A stretch of 64,000 nucleotides of DNA from the NCBI GenBank assembly GCA_016708105.1, contig JADJGJ010000001.1, positions 620,001 through 684,000 of the forward strand. The letters run 5' to 3'. The position numbers and the translations under genes are program-made. The notes below the pieces were generated by a model, which was not told the DNA's origin, did not search any database, and saw nothing but the letters and a program-made list of their open reading frames with translations. Of the stretch, positions 34,701 to 42,487 are shown one piece after another. The stretch comes from Crocinitomicaceae bacterium. Its GTDB lineage: Bacteria; Bacteroidota; Bacteroidia; Flavobacteriales_D; Crocinitomicaceae. The stretch's first letter is position 1, and each line of letters opens with the position of its first letter.

Positions 34701-35322
34701 ATCTGTATTAAATGTCACGAAATATGAATTTATTGCGACGAATACGCACTCCATTCCGAGCGGTTACAATTTAGTAAGTGGCTGGAAGCGTGATGCTCTT
34801 TCAACCGGTTATGGGGACTATAGTGTGCCGTCTGGAGGAACCATAGTACAGCCAATTCATCATTTTCCAAATGAAGTAGATGTAGAAATGCTAACATATG
34901 ACGCAAATTCAGCGACGTTACATGGGTATGTTTATGAAATTTTTGCATTTGATTTGGACTCTGGATATTATATACCAGTTGGTTGGTATCCTCATGATAC
35001 AGCAACCGCGGTGAAATTTGCATATACACTTTACATTCAAAATCCAAATGTTGGAATAGATGAGGAAACTATGGATTCAGGTATTGATGTATATCCAAAT
35101 CCAGCTAACAACATGTTGAACGTTTCTATGGTGTCTTCTACGGATGAGATTTCATCAATTCAGCTTTATGATTTAGGAGGAAGACTGATTGAAACTTATA
35201 GTTTCATCCAAGGCTCACAACAAGTTTCGGTCAATGTTGAAGGTTTTACGAATGGGGTATATTTCGTCAAAGTATTATGTTCTGGAAAAGAATTCAATGA
35301 AAAAGTCGTAATTTGTCATTAA
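31774..35322 (+). CDS. Giant T9SS-secreted SBBP-repeat/subtilisin protein (1182 aa)
   Basis: Same architecture as 24326-27928: signal peptide (to ~24, TALSQ), SBBP-type repeats to ~440, propeptide-like region, S8 peptidase, beta domain, T9SS type A tail (GIDVYPNPANNMLNV). Here the catalytic motifs are canonical: D625 (GVFDSGI), H668 (GHGTAVAGIIGA), N in HNHSWGG/SSGNAES context, and S862 (GTSLAAPHVAG). It is thus expected to be an active secreted subtilase carrying a beta-propeller. The repeat region contains DNA stretches nearly identical to the paralogue (for example around 32551-32630 versus 25111-25190), a recent duplication or conversion. Confidence 0.9.
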   Translation: MIQLNFRAVSILIVALFSKTALSQIHHTSLEWVDRSPVVGDALYHSASIVNGGHLYVTSNVRNINGNTDIMTIKYDTNGDTLWVSTYAGSANGDDYGVDIKFLSGNIWVVGAAKNTGTGYDYCTLRYNSTTGAQTYVNNFNGAGNGDDIPTALLVESSAVYVCGGSEATNGFSDFAVNKLNFGPGGTWTKYYNYANLHDGATSIISSGTNVIVTGGSAAAVGDWDLATLKIHKLTGSMTVTRTNITGATMVEANSMTSDSLNNIYITGYAEVSGNKNIQTIKLDSNLALTWIVDYVDSYDDVANDLGVDGYGNIYVTGYTELSTGGTNFVTLKYDPAGSLLWSSFTGNGSQIETCASEKIAVTNEGESFIAGTINNGGSSNMRIVKYNTSGQEYFIREFSTDNVDYSALDIRLNGSDIYVTGVAERIDTTELTVLKYSILETSIDAVVDSAGNNPRVKGEIVVRFNPDFIIEENVNNKDKMHGELGDFVDIVLLDRISDSIGYDVSKFECYKVHPNRTTADTISISRGGHVVRLAPFYASFGIIIPPFVDDSLAKNEFTLTDGSVLFADFNAIYELHAGANDTEYQNGNHGALVATVAYPDANINIEPAWDIFVGTTSISCGVFDSGIRRMHDDISDGTFSNSSVVDGYNYITGSPILLNENSDDIGHGTAVAGIIGAWRDNSYGSVGVAGGSGTGDGVVLHDMKIFAENLSNCFPIAATSTQIAQAIVDGAISTTSGGLGQYIQNHSWGGFHNFEVEDAMQTAHENEVFIVVSSGNAESGIPGDCNFISYPAHLKDDWITQVGANDTTGARAGFSNCGSTKLDFIAPGVIQLYSPLDHEFNTFNDTHEYGNSCSKELNGTSLAAPHVAGTGALMIGYYNDDIQALSYMAPEDCEQLMQYYATDITAFPNSPGVDMETGYGRLNAGNTVQGISLPEYNILHFEFEDSTFESVYINQISYENEDVYGILPGANTPLASVLNVTKYEFIATNTHSIPSGYNLVSGWKRDALSTGYGDYSVPSGGTIVQPIHHFPNEVDVEMLTYDANSATLHGYVYEIFAFDLDSGYYIPVGWYPHDTATAVKFAYTLYIQNPNVGIDEETMDSGIDVYPNPANNMLNVSMVSSTDEISSIQLYDLGGRLIETYSFIQGSQQVSVNVEGFTNGVYFVKVLCSGKEFNEKVVICH

Positions 35323-35333
35323 CAAAAGGTTTG

Positions 35334-36023
35334 ATGAAAGGAAAAGTATATAAATATTCTATATTTTTTTATTTATACGTGTTTGGCACAATGGGATTTG
35401 GGCAGCAAATTGACTCTATCCGCTATTCACCTTTATTCCCAGATTTGAACGACCAAATCGAAGTAGTTGTTTTTATGCGATACTCGAATTATGGTTGTAT
35501 AAAGGATAGCAGTCACCTTGTTGATATGATTGGTAATCAATACCTCGGTAGTTCCTATACTTGCTGTATTCCAGGAATCGACGCAATTCATTACGATACA
35601 GATACATTTCAACTTAATCCAAACATGATGATACCTGGATATGTGGATTTTTATTACATGTGCGGGTATAAGATTACATCAGATTGTCCGGCATTTCCAA
35701 TTCTTGTAAGCGGCGATACGATTCCTTACCCTTCTGACCTTGCATGGATTTCGATTCCGGTAGGCTATCAACTGGGGATAGAAAATACTGAAATAGACTT
35801 ACTTCAAGTTTATCCAAATCCGGTTCAAAATGAAATTAACTTTTCTTTTGGCCAAATTGAAAACGCAGAAATATTTATCTACTCATTAGATGGAAAAGAA
35901 ATTCTTCATCAAACAATTTTAGATGAAAATTCAATTGATGTTTCAGGATTATCAAGTGGAAATTATTTTATCAAAGTTATTTGTGAACGAGGTGTTTTTT
36001 CAGCGCAGTTTGTGAAGGAATAA
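35334..36023 (+). CDS. T9SS-secreted hypothetical protein (229 aa)
   Basis: Start placed at ATG 35334 (MKGKVYKYSIFFYLYVFG), 11 bp after the upstream stop, since a TTG at 35313 would overlap it. There is a signal peptide, then a ~130-residue beta-rich domain with several cysteines (NYGCIKDSS, YTCCIPG, YMCGYKITSDCP) suggesting disulfides. A T9SS type A tail follows (LLQVYPNPVQNEINF to AQFVKE). It resembles the 30585-31319 product in placement (small partner downstream of a giant SBBP/S8 protein). Confidence 0.8.
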   Translation: MKGKVYKYSIFFYLYVFGTMGFGQQIDSIRYSPLFPDLNDQIEVVVFMRYSNYGCIKDSSHLVDMIGNQYLGSSYTCCIPGIDAIHYDTDTFQLNPNMMIPGYVDFYYMCGYKITSDCPAFPILVSGDTIPYPSDLAWISIPVGYQLGIENTEIDLLQVYPNPVQNEINFSFGQIENAEIFIYSLDGKEILHQTILDENSIDVSGLSSGNYFIKVICERGVFSAQFVKE

Positions 36024-36031
36024 AGTTCTAT

Positions 36032-36093
36032 TAAAAATCCTCTTTTGTTTCCCTATTGGGGCTTTTGAGACCCGTGACTTTTGCAGGAGGGAG
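36032..36093 (+). repeat. Structured dispersed repeat, copy 2 (part B only)
   Basis: Only the second half of the element is present (TCCTCTTTTGTTTCCC ... GGGGCTTTTGAGACCCGTGAC ... GCAGGAGGGAG). The ends still pair (CCTC / GAGG). It lies between a T9SS gene and the AAA+ ATPase operon. Confidence 0.75.
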
Positions 36094-36181
36094 AAATCAA
36101 AGAAAAAAAAATCCAATCAATTTTCATTGCGCCATACTTTGGCACAGTGTGCGTTTAACTTTGACTTCAAATAATAACGCT

Positions 36182-37285
36182 ATGAATCAAAAAAAAATAT
36201 TACACAAAAAAGATAAAATAGAAGACCATTTTTACGCAGTGTCAAACTATGCTAGCATAATGACTACAAATGCCGCATTTATAGATGCCGGTCTTGTATT
36301 TGCGACAAAGAACGGTTTGTTCTCACAGAGGGTAGAAATGGAAATGGTTGAATGTGAAGAGGCATATAAGCAATTGATTTTAGGTCAGGAATCTAAATTC
36401 AGACAGGTAATTTTGAATAAAGCCTTTAATGGTGAATTTGAATTGAAAGATGTGGTTGTTGAGATACAAAATGATTTAATCTTTTCTATGGATATCCATT
36501 TGAGAGTTGTACAAATTTATTCTTCTTTGGCCGCAACGAAAAAAATGAATCAACTGATTTCGGAATTGCAGAAGTTTCAGAAAAAACGACCGAAGGACAA
36601 ACCGGAAATGCACGTACTTATAAATTCTATGAAAGGATTGGATACCAAAAAAATGTTGATCTCAAATCCTAAACTGGATATTACTTTGAATTACAATGAT
36701 GATTTGGCTGCGGTTCATCAAACCATACTTTCATCCTTGTCTAAAAGGAATAACAAAGGTTTGGTTTTACTACATGGTATTCCTGGTACAGGTAAAACGA
36801 GTTACGTTCGGTTTATCATCTCAAAATTGAAACATAAAAAAGACATAATCTTTCTACCGCCTAGACTTGCCAATTCACTTACCAATCCCGATTTAATCAA
36901 GGTATTAATATCAAATCCAAATTCAATTTTTGTAATAGAAGATGCAGAACAATTAGTATTGGACAGAGAACGAAACGAAGTTTCACCAGTTTCAGCCATC
37001 CTCAATTTAACCGATGGTCTTTTGTCTGATTGTTTGAATATTCAAATAATCTGTTCATTCAATACCGAACTTACAAAAGTTGACAAAGCACTATTGCGCA
37101 AGGGAAGATTGATTGCTCGTTATGAGTTCAAACCTTTGGCAACCGAAAAGGCACAGAAACTTTCCGATAAACTTGGATTTACTAAAGAAATTAACGAACC
37201 GATGACGTTAGCCGAAATTTACAATCAGCACGAGACTGATTTTCATCAGGTAGAGAGTAAAAGTCGAATTGGTTTTGTAGCTTAG
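36182..37285 (+). CDS. AAA+ ATPase (first gene of defence-like operon)
   Basis: Start placed at ATG 36182 (MNQKKILHKKDKI), because the longer frame from 36056 would run through the dispersed repeat. 367 residues: a ~160-residue unrecognised N-terminal domain, then a classical AAA domain with Walker A LLHGIPGTGKTSYV (~residue 199), Walker B SIFVIEDAEQLV, sensor-1 IICSFNTELTK and an arginine-finger region (ALLRKGRLIARYEF). It resembles Cdc48/FtsH-class remodelling ATPases. It is followed 8 bp later by an exonuclease gene. A role in a defence operon is inferred from neighbours. Confidence 0.85.
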   Translation: MNQKKILHKKDKIEDHFYAVSNYASIMTTNAAFIDAGLVFATKNGLFSQRVEMEMVECEEAYKQLILGQESKFRQVILNKAFNGEFELKDVVVEIQNDLIFSMDIHLRVVQIYSSLAATKKMNQLISELQKFQKKRPKDKPEMHVLINSMKGLDTKKMLISNPKLDITLNYNDDLAAVHQTILSSLSKRNNKGLVLLHGIPGTGKTSYVRFIISKLKHKKDIIFLPPRLANSLTNPDLIKVLISNPNSIFVIEDAEQLVLDRERNEVSPVSAILNLTDGLLSDCLNIQIICSFNTELTKVDKALLRKGRLIARYEFKPLATEKAQKLSDKLGFTKEINEPMTLAEIYNQHETDFHQVESKSRIGFVA

Positions 37286-37292
37286 TAGTGTC

Positions 37293-37775
37293 ATGATCGC
37301 AGATTTTACAGCCATAGATTTTGAAACAGCTACTTATGAAAGATCAAGTATCTGTCAAGTTGGTTTGGTGAGTTTTGAAAATGGAGTAATTGTCAAAGAA
37401 TTTAACTCCCTGATTAAACCTCCGGGAAACGAATATTATGAAAATTTGATTGATGTGCATGGTATCACTCCGCAGGACACGGCAAACGCTCCAACCTTTG
37501 CTCAAATTTGGCCAGAAATAATTGATTACATCCAATTTCGTGATGTTGTTGCGCACAATGGATTTTCATTTGACTTTCAATGTCTCGACAAAACGTTGGC
37601 TTTTTATCAATTGGAAGTACCGCCGTATTTTAAATTCTGTACATATAAAATTTTCAAAAGCAATTTGGCGGAATTAGCTAAGACCTATGGAATACCACTC
37701 AATCATCATGATGCTTTGAGTGATGCAAGGGCATGTGGTGAATTATTTATACTTCATTTAACGAAATTGATTTAA
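37293..37775 (+). CDS. DEDDh 3'-5' exonuclease (DnaQ-like)
   Basis: 160 residues, essentially one RNase T/DnaQ fold. ExoI: TAIDFETATYE (D and E ligands). ExoII: VVAHNGFSFDFQCLDKTL (second D). ExoIII: HHDALSDARACGEL (H and final D). All four metal-binding/catalytic positions are present. It trims DNA or RNA 3' ends. As a stand-alone short exonuclease placed between an AAA+ ATPase and a GmrSD-like nuclease, it is likely part of a nucleic-acid-degrading module rather than the replicative proofreading subunit. Confidence 0.9.
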   Translation: MIADFTAIDFETATYERSSICQVGLVSFENGVIVKEFNSLIKPPGNEYYENLIDVHGITPQDTANAPTFAQIWPEIIDYIQFRDVVAHNGFSFDFQCLDKTLAFYQLEVPPYFKFCTYKIFKSNLAELAKTYGIPLNHHDALSDARACGELFILHLTKLI

Positions 37776-37819
37776 CATAAGGTTAGGCAGAGAATGAGAA
37801 ACTCAAAAAAATATTTACG

Positions 37820-39730
37820 ATGACAGCATATAACTTAAAAAATTTATTTGGTACAAGGATCTTTCGTATTCCTGATTATCAAAGAGGATACTCATGGCAA
37901 GAAAAACAATTGGATGAATTGTGGGACGATCTTGAAGAAATTCATATAGTAGAGGGTGAATACAGGAAACACTATACCGGTACTCTTTATATTGAAAAAA
38001 CGCTTCCACAAGAAATGGAAAAATGGTATTCAGGAGTAGAATTTTATAATGTTGTTGATGGGCAGCAAAGACTTACAACGATTAGCATTTTGTTGTTCGA
38101 GCTGATCAATGCCACACAAATTGGTTATGCAGAAGAAAATCGGGATGATCTTATAAAAACGTACTTATATAAATCAAATCTTTCCGGTGAAAACAGAATT
38201 TATAAATTTTGTTATGCGCTTACTGACAATAACTATAGTTTTTTATTGAATACAATTTATGAAGATAAAAAAGTGATTCTAAGACAGGGACATTTGAATC
38301 TCTACTCCAAAAATCTTATGTTGGCGAAGCAATTCTTTAGAGAAAAAATTGCGGGGCTTGAACATCAACAAAAAGATAATTTATTCAGAAAAGTTACGAC
38401 TGCGCTGCAATTTGACATAAGAACAATTGAAAGAGATTTAGACGTTCAAGCAGTTTTTGAAACCATGAATAATCGAGGCAAACCTTTGTCGACACTTGAA
38501 AAACTGAAAAACAGATTAATTTATTTAGCAGAAAAGCTTTCAGGCCCTCCTGAAGATTTAGTGTTATTAAGAAGGAAAATCAATCAAGCTTGGGCTGAAA
38601 TATTCAATAGTCTTGCACAAAATCCAGATTCAATTCTTGATGAAGATGTATTTTTATCTGCTCATCTTTCATTGTATAGGAAGCCAAAAGAATCGACATT
38701 TTCCGAGAACTTGGCAGAACAAAAGGTATTTGAAATGTTTTGTAATAAACCTGAAAAATATAGCTCAGATGAAAGTGGTAAACTCGAAGAACCAATTTCG
38801 TACAAGAAAATTGACGACTATATTGTAAAGCTATCCGAATTAGCGCCTATATGGTTCAAGATTCACAATTCAGACAATAAGATAATTAAACGAATCCTAA
38901 TATTAAATAGTAGCAAGGAAATCAAAATATTTATTACTGCCGTCTTATACAAAATCAAAGACGATATTCGGGTAAATATCATTTTTGAGAAATTAGAGAA
39001 AATACTTTTTAGAAATCAAGTTCCCGGAATCGGAATAATGGATGAAAGAAATCCTGCAAATTGGGCTCGTGATCTATACAACAACGAGGACGATGCAAAC
39101 AGGATAATTGATAGGCAGAATGAATTGTTAAGCATACCTGTTGATATCCAAAGCATCATCCGCTCATTTAATGCCTTATTCACGTATGTGCGCGGGGCAA
39201 ATGGTTTTCACAGATGGAGCGCACTTAAGTATTTTCTTTTTGAATATGACAACTATCTGAAGTTAGTATCAAGAGAAACAAATGATAAGGTGCTTCTTTC
39301 TGAGTTTTATGAGACGACTATTGAACACGTTATTCCGCAAAGTTTCAAAGAAAATTGGCAAAGCGAATTATTATCTCTTACCGAAGTAGGTAATGATGAG
39401 AGAATTGCATTAATGCAGAAAGTAATTATAAACTCATTAGGAAATTTAACAATTCTGAAGAATGGTAAGAACTCATCACTTGGCAATAAAAGTTGGGCTA
39501 CCAAAAAGGAACGATTCAGAACCGGATCGTACAACGAAATTGACATAAGCAGTTATGAGTTGTGGACGATTAACAGTATAATTCAAAGAGGTACTGAAAT
39601 GTTGAAATTTCTTGAAACTAAAATTGATGGATTATCCTTTTCAGAGAGCGATATCGAAAAAATATTGTTCTATGAAGATTTCATTATTAATACAGTATAT
39701 AACCGAAATCAAAATATCATAATTAATTGA
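37820..39730 (+). CDS. GmrSD-like DUF262/DUF1524 nuclease
   Basis: 636 residues. The N-terminal DUF262 (GmrS-like) has FRIPDYQRGYSW near residue 14 and VVDGQQRLTTISIL near residue 78, the NTP-binding/hydrolysis signature of ParB-like DUF262. The C-terminal DUF1524 has an HNH-type motif TTIEHVIPQSF and NSLGNLTILKNGKNSSLGNKSW. Such fused proteins are type IV-like restriction enzymes that cut modified (for example glucosylated) phage DNA; specificity cannot be told from sequence. It sits in one operon with the upstream exonuclease (44 bp) and the downstream WYL regulator. Confidence 0.92.
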   Translation: MTAYNLKNLFGTRIFRIPDYQRGYSWQEKQLDELWDDLEEIHIVEGEYRKHYTGTLYIEKTLPQEMEKWYSGVEFYNVVDGQQRLTTISILLFELINATQIGYAEENRDDLIKTYLYKSNLSGENRIYKFCYALTDNNYSFLLNTIYEDKKVILRQGHLNLYSKNLMLAKQFFREKIAGLEHQQKDNLFRKVTTALQFDIRTIERDLDVQAVFETMNNRGKPLSTLEKLKNRLIYLAEKLSGPPEDLVLLRRKINQAWAEIFNSLAQNPDSILDEDVFLSAHLSLYRKPKESTFSENLAEQKVFEMFCNKPEKYSSDESGKLEEPISYKKIDDYIVKLSELAPIWFKIHNSDNKIIKRILILNSSKEIKIFITAVLYKIKDDIRVNIIFEKLEKILFRNQVPGIGIMDERNPANWARDLYNNEDDANRIIDRQNELLSIPVDIQSIIRSFNALFTYVRGANGFHRWSALKYFLFEYDNYLKLVSRETNDKVLLSEFYETTIEHVIPQSFKENWQSELLSLTEVGNDERIALMQKVIINSLGNLTILKNGKNSSLGNKSWATKKERFRTGSYNEIDISSYELWTINSIIQRGTEMLKFLETKIDGLSFSESDIEKILFYEDFIINTVYNRNQNIIIN

Positions 39731-39744
39731 CGAATGATAATCTA

Positions 39745-40662
39745 ATGTCCAAAGCCGCCTACATAGCCCGCTATGCTTTAATTCTAAAAAAATTGAAGGC
39801 GGCTCCTTATTCAACTATTGAAGAAATAAAGGACTTCATTGATCGAGAAAATGAACGAATGTCGTTTTTTGATGACAGAAATCAAATGTCATTTTCTACT
39901 CGGACATTTCACCGTGATAAAAAAGAAATCAGAGATCTTTTTGGAATTGAAATTGGATATTCACCTTCTTCAAAAGGTTATTATTTGCGGCAACAAGAAA
40001 TTGAAAATGCCGGATTTTTGAGAATGGTGGAATCTTTTGAAATTTTCAATTCGCTCAATCAAAATAGCGGGAATACCCAATACATTTTTATGGAAAACCG
40101 TCAGCCGAAAGGAACTGAACATTTGTTCGGAATACTACATGCCGTAAAAAATGAAAAGTGTATTGAATTTTTGTATCAGAAATTTTGGGAAGATGATCCA
40201 ACATTAAGACTTGTTGAACCATACGCCCTAAAAGAGTTCAAGAGCCGTTGGTATCTGATTGCTATTGACAGAAAAGACAAGCGTTTAAAAACATTTGGGT
40301 TAGATCGCATCAGTGAATTGACAATTTTGTCTGAGGGCTTCAAAAGAAATTTATCGGTTGACATCAATGAAATTTTCCGTCATGCTTTTGGTATCATTTG
40401 TCCAACCGATCAGCAGCCGCAGAAAGTTGTTTTGACTTTAGATCCAGAGCAAGGGAAGTACATTAAGTCTTTACCAATTCATTCATCACAAAAGATTCTT
40501 GTTGACAATGACAAAGAATTGCGGATTGAATTATTGATTTACTTAACCCATGATTTTTTTATGGAAATGCTTTCTTTAGGATCAAATGTACGAGTGATTG
40601 AACCCAAAGAATTTGGTAAGAAGCTGAAAACAGAACATGAAAATTCAGCAGAGTTGAGCTGA
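39745..40662 (+). CDS. WYL-domain transcriptional regulator
   Basis: 305 residues from ATG 39745 (MSKAAYIARYALILKKL). The N-terminal winged HTH (YSTIEEIKDFIDRE, FSTRTFHRDKKEIRDLFGIEI) is followed by a WYL domain (IEFLYQKFWEDDPTLRLVEPYALKEFKSRWYLIAIDRK, with the conserved RWYLIA/WYL box) and the WCX C-terminal extension. WYL regulators (BrxR/CapW type) control phage-defence loci, often repressing them until a nucleotide ligand binds. It starts 14 bp after the DUF262/1524 gene, so it probably regulates this operon. Confidence 0.9.
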   Translation: MSKAAYIARYALILKKLKAAPYSTIEEIKDFIDRENERMSFFDDRNQMSFSTRTFHRDKKEIRDLFGIEIGYSPSSKGYYLRQQEIENAGFLRMVESFEIFNSLNQNSGNTQYIFMENRQPKGTEHLFGILHAVKNEKCIEFLYQKFWEDDPTLRLVEPYALKEFKSRWYLIAIDRKDKRLKTFGLDRISELTILSEGFKRNLSVDINEIFRHAFGIICPTDQQPQKVVLTLDPEQGKYIKSLPIHSSQKILVDNDKELRIELLIYLTHDFFMEMLSLGSNVRVIEPKEFGKKLKTEHENSAELS

Positions 40663-40719
40663 TAAAATACGGTAATGCCGAAAACCGAAAAGTGTAGGCA
40701 ACTTAAAAAATAAATTGTT

Positions 40720-40950
40720 ATGGCTAATTTTTATTGTAAATGGTGTGGATCAAAGAGTCCAAGCGTTTCAAGTTTGACTTCAAATCCATGTTCAAAAAAT
40801 CCAGAAGGTAAGAAACACGCATTGTATGAAGGCTCTGAAAAAGATAAATACACTTGCAAATATTGTGGTATTTCAAGTCCTTCAATGTCGAGTATGACGT
40901 CTAATCCTTGTTCAAAAAGTCCGACTAAGAAGCATCATCCTGCTTTATAA
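40720..40950 (+). CDS. Tandem zinc-finger miniprotein (76 aa)
   Basis: Two copies of a ~35-residue unit: YCKWCGSKSPSVSSLTSNPCSKNP and TCKYCGISSPSMSSMTSNPCSKSP, each followed by a K(K/H)HA/P-type tail. Each unit has C-x2-C, a later C and a His, i.e. a CCCH-like metal site. Similar small proteins occur in many Bacteroidota beside nucleases, but I know no assigned role. It precedes the GIY-YIG-like gene by 18 bp, suggesting they act together. Confidence 0.8.
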   Translation: MANFYCKWCGSKSPSVSSLTSNPCSKNPEGKKHALYEGSEKDKYTCKYCGISSPSMSSMTSNPCSKSPTKKHHPAL

Positions 40951-40968
40951 ACTAAAATTTGTTTTAAT

Positions 40969-41475
40969 ATGAATAATACCATTGAAATTTTATGGACAGG
41001 CCCTTTTTCAAGTCAGGAAATTTTGAAAATGAATGGCCCAACGGACTTTGGCTTCTATCAGCTTTATGGGAACCACAATATTTATGGCAATAATGTCTTA
41101 CTCTATTTTGGTAAAGCATCAAAGCAAAATTTTGCAACAAGGATTCCACAACACGATGATTGGTTTGGATGGGAAGACATACAACCGGAATACTATATCG
41201 GAAGGATTGGTGGGGAGATTCAATTAAATAATCAGGACTGGGAGGAACAAATCGATTATGCTGAGTCTAAAATAATTTTTGAGTGCCATCCAAGTTGGAA
41301 TTCCAGTGGATTGAACCGAGCTGACAAAAAAGTTAAAGGCCAGAACGTTGTAATTCTAAATCATGGAGTAAGACGAAGTATTCCAAAAATTATCTGCGAT
41401 CATTTTCTGGTGGAATCTGCAAGAAATCGTGGCAAGTGGAATGTTTATTCGACTGATTTGTTTAAGAAGGAATAG
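40969..41475 (+). CDS. GIY-YIG-like nuclease-fold protein (168 aa)
   Basis: The N-terminal half resembles the GIY-YIG fold: GFYQLYGNHNIYGNNVLLYFGKASKQNFATRIPQH corresponds to the Y...(Y/F)G core with a downstream Arg and His, and YAESKIIFECHP may carry the catalytic Glu. The rest is unrecognised. If active it would nick or cleave DNA. It is the last gene of the operon; structured repeat copy 3 follows within 4 bp of its stop. Confidence 0.6.
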   Translation: MNNTIEILWTGPFSSQEILKMNGPTDFGFYQLYGNHNIYGNNVLLYFGKASKQNFATRIPQHDDWFGWEDIQPEYYIGRIGGEIQLNNQDWEEQIDYAESKIIFECHPSWNSSGLNRADKKVKGQNVVILNHGVRRSIPKIICDHFLVESARNRGKWNVYSTDLFKKE

Positions 41476-41478
41476 TTA

Positions 41479-41599
41479 TAAAATCCCCATCATCTCTGAC
41501 AGGGATTTTTTAGTTATCAATTGTAAGCTAAGGACTAAAAACGCCCTCTTTTGTGTCTCCATTCGGGCTTTTGAGACCCCTGACGTTTGCAGGAGGGAG
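41479..41599 (+). repeat. Structured dispersed repeat, copy 3
   Basis: Part A is a clear terminator-like hairpin (AAAATCCC ... GGGATTTTTT). Part B has closing pairs ACGCC / GGCGT instead of the ACTCCC / GGGAGT of copy 1, a compensatory change. A second inner stem GTCTC / GAGAC is visible. The following 140 bp to the next gene show no ORF; GTTCAC (41681) and GTGAAC (41694) form a small palindrome upstream of the 225-aa gene. Confidence 0.8.
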
Positions 41600-41742
41600 G
41601 CGTAAATATAATAATTATCAACACTCAGATTTGAATCACCGCAAATGCATAAATTGCTTCTGGTACAATTTAAAGAGTGAGTTCACTGGTTTCGTGAACT
41701 TCATGCCTAGTTAGATGGACTGAAGGTATAAAACTACAAAAG

Positions 41743-42420
41743 ATGTTTAGCGAACGAAATGAGCAAATAAAAGCAATGGCTGAAAATTTTATTTCAGATG
41801 GTTTGAAAAATGAAAATCCTGCGGGACTTTGTTTCACCACCTCGTTTGCATTAATGATCTATTTATATGCTAAAGGCATAAAAACTGAAATACGCTCGGG
41901 CACGTTTCCAAAACTCTTGAAGGATGGATCTGTGTTTAATGTTGCGCACTTTTGGTTGCAAGTAGACCAGGAGGGAACTGTGTTGGACGCTACGTACAAT
42001 CAGTTTAACGATCAACCGAGTGATGGAGGTGTATATTTGGGTAGATTGGAAGACCATGAACTCACTCAAAAATACAAGGTCTATCCTGAAAAATATGAAG
42101 ATTGGTTCCCGGAGGTATGGAGTGTGTGGTCAATGCCGTATGAAGATACTACGTATCCAATAAAGGGTGATATTGAAAGAAGTCTCACGTACTCTTTAAA
42201 AATTGCAACCCGTTTGCTGGAAGAATTGATTAAACTGAATGTTCAGGATGATTTTTTAGATGAACAATTCGGGCTTTTTTTTAAACCCGTTTACACCTTG
42301 CTCCATCACGTGAGAACTGGGAAGATTAACTTTAAGTTGGTGGAGACTGAAATGACAAGCGGTTTTGAAAATCTTATGCACAGAAGCGCTGTATGGGCAA
42401 AAGAAGAAGGTCTTCAGTAA
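41743..42420 (+). CDS. Cys-His-Asp (transglutaminase/papain-like) enzyme candidate (225 aa)
   Basis: No family is assigned by recognition, but the order of motifs is that of a papain/transglutaminase-like fold: a Cys in NPAGLCFTTSFALMIYL (~residue 29), a His in NVAHFWLQVD (~residue 68) and an Asp in GTVLDATYNQF (~residue 80), with helix-strand context as expected (Cys at a helix start, His and Asp on adjacent strands). The C-terminal ~90 residues are helical. It could be a protease, deamidase or crosslinking toxin. It stands alone, convergent with the UVR-motif miniprotein. Confidence 0.6.
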   Translation: MFSERNEQIKAMAENFISDGLKNENPAGLCFTTSFALMIYLYAKGIKTEIRSGTFPKLLKDGSVFNVAHFWLQVDQEGTVLDATYNQFNDQPSDGGVYLGRLEDHELTQKYKVYPEKYEDWFPEVWSVWSMPYEDTTYPIKGDIERSLTYSLKIATRLLEELIKLNVQDDFLDEQFGLFFKPVYTLLHHVRTGKINFKLVETEMTSGFENLMHRSAVWAKEEGLQ

Positions 42421-42430
42421 CCTTGCCTGA

Positions 42431-42487
42431 GAAGCAAATGCGCTACCTTACAGGGTAGGTTGCGGTTCAATTAGCGCTGGTTTGCTT
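42431..42487. other. Branched inverted repeat between convergent genes
   Basis: GAAGCAAA with CGCTA pairs with TAGCG and TTTGCTTC at the other end; inside, CTACC / GGTAG forms a second hairpin. Located between convergent genes, it overlaps the 3' end of the UVR-motif gene. It could be a bidirectional terminator, though no long T run is present, or a small folded element. Confidence 0.4.

Noticed and set aside
36056..36181. 5' extension of the AAA+ ATPase frame
   Set aside because: The extension translates the dispersed repeat and untranslated leader; the ATG at 36182 gives a sensible N-terminus.
41681..41699. GTTCAC/GTGAAC palindrome as a confirmed operator
   Set aside because: Only a 6-base half-site, one copy and no cognate regulator identified; mentioned in the repeat entry but not called as a feature.
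42431..42487. Branched inverted repeat as an integron attC site
   Set aside because: No attC core (GTTRRRY/RYYYAAC) and no integrase gene nearby.
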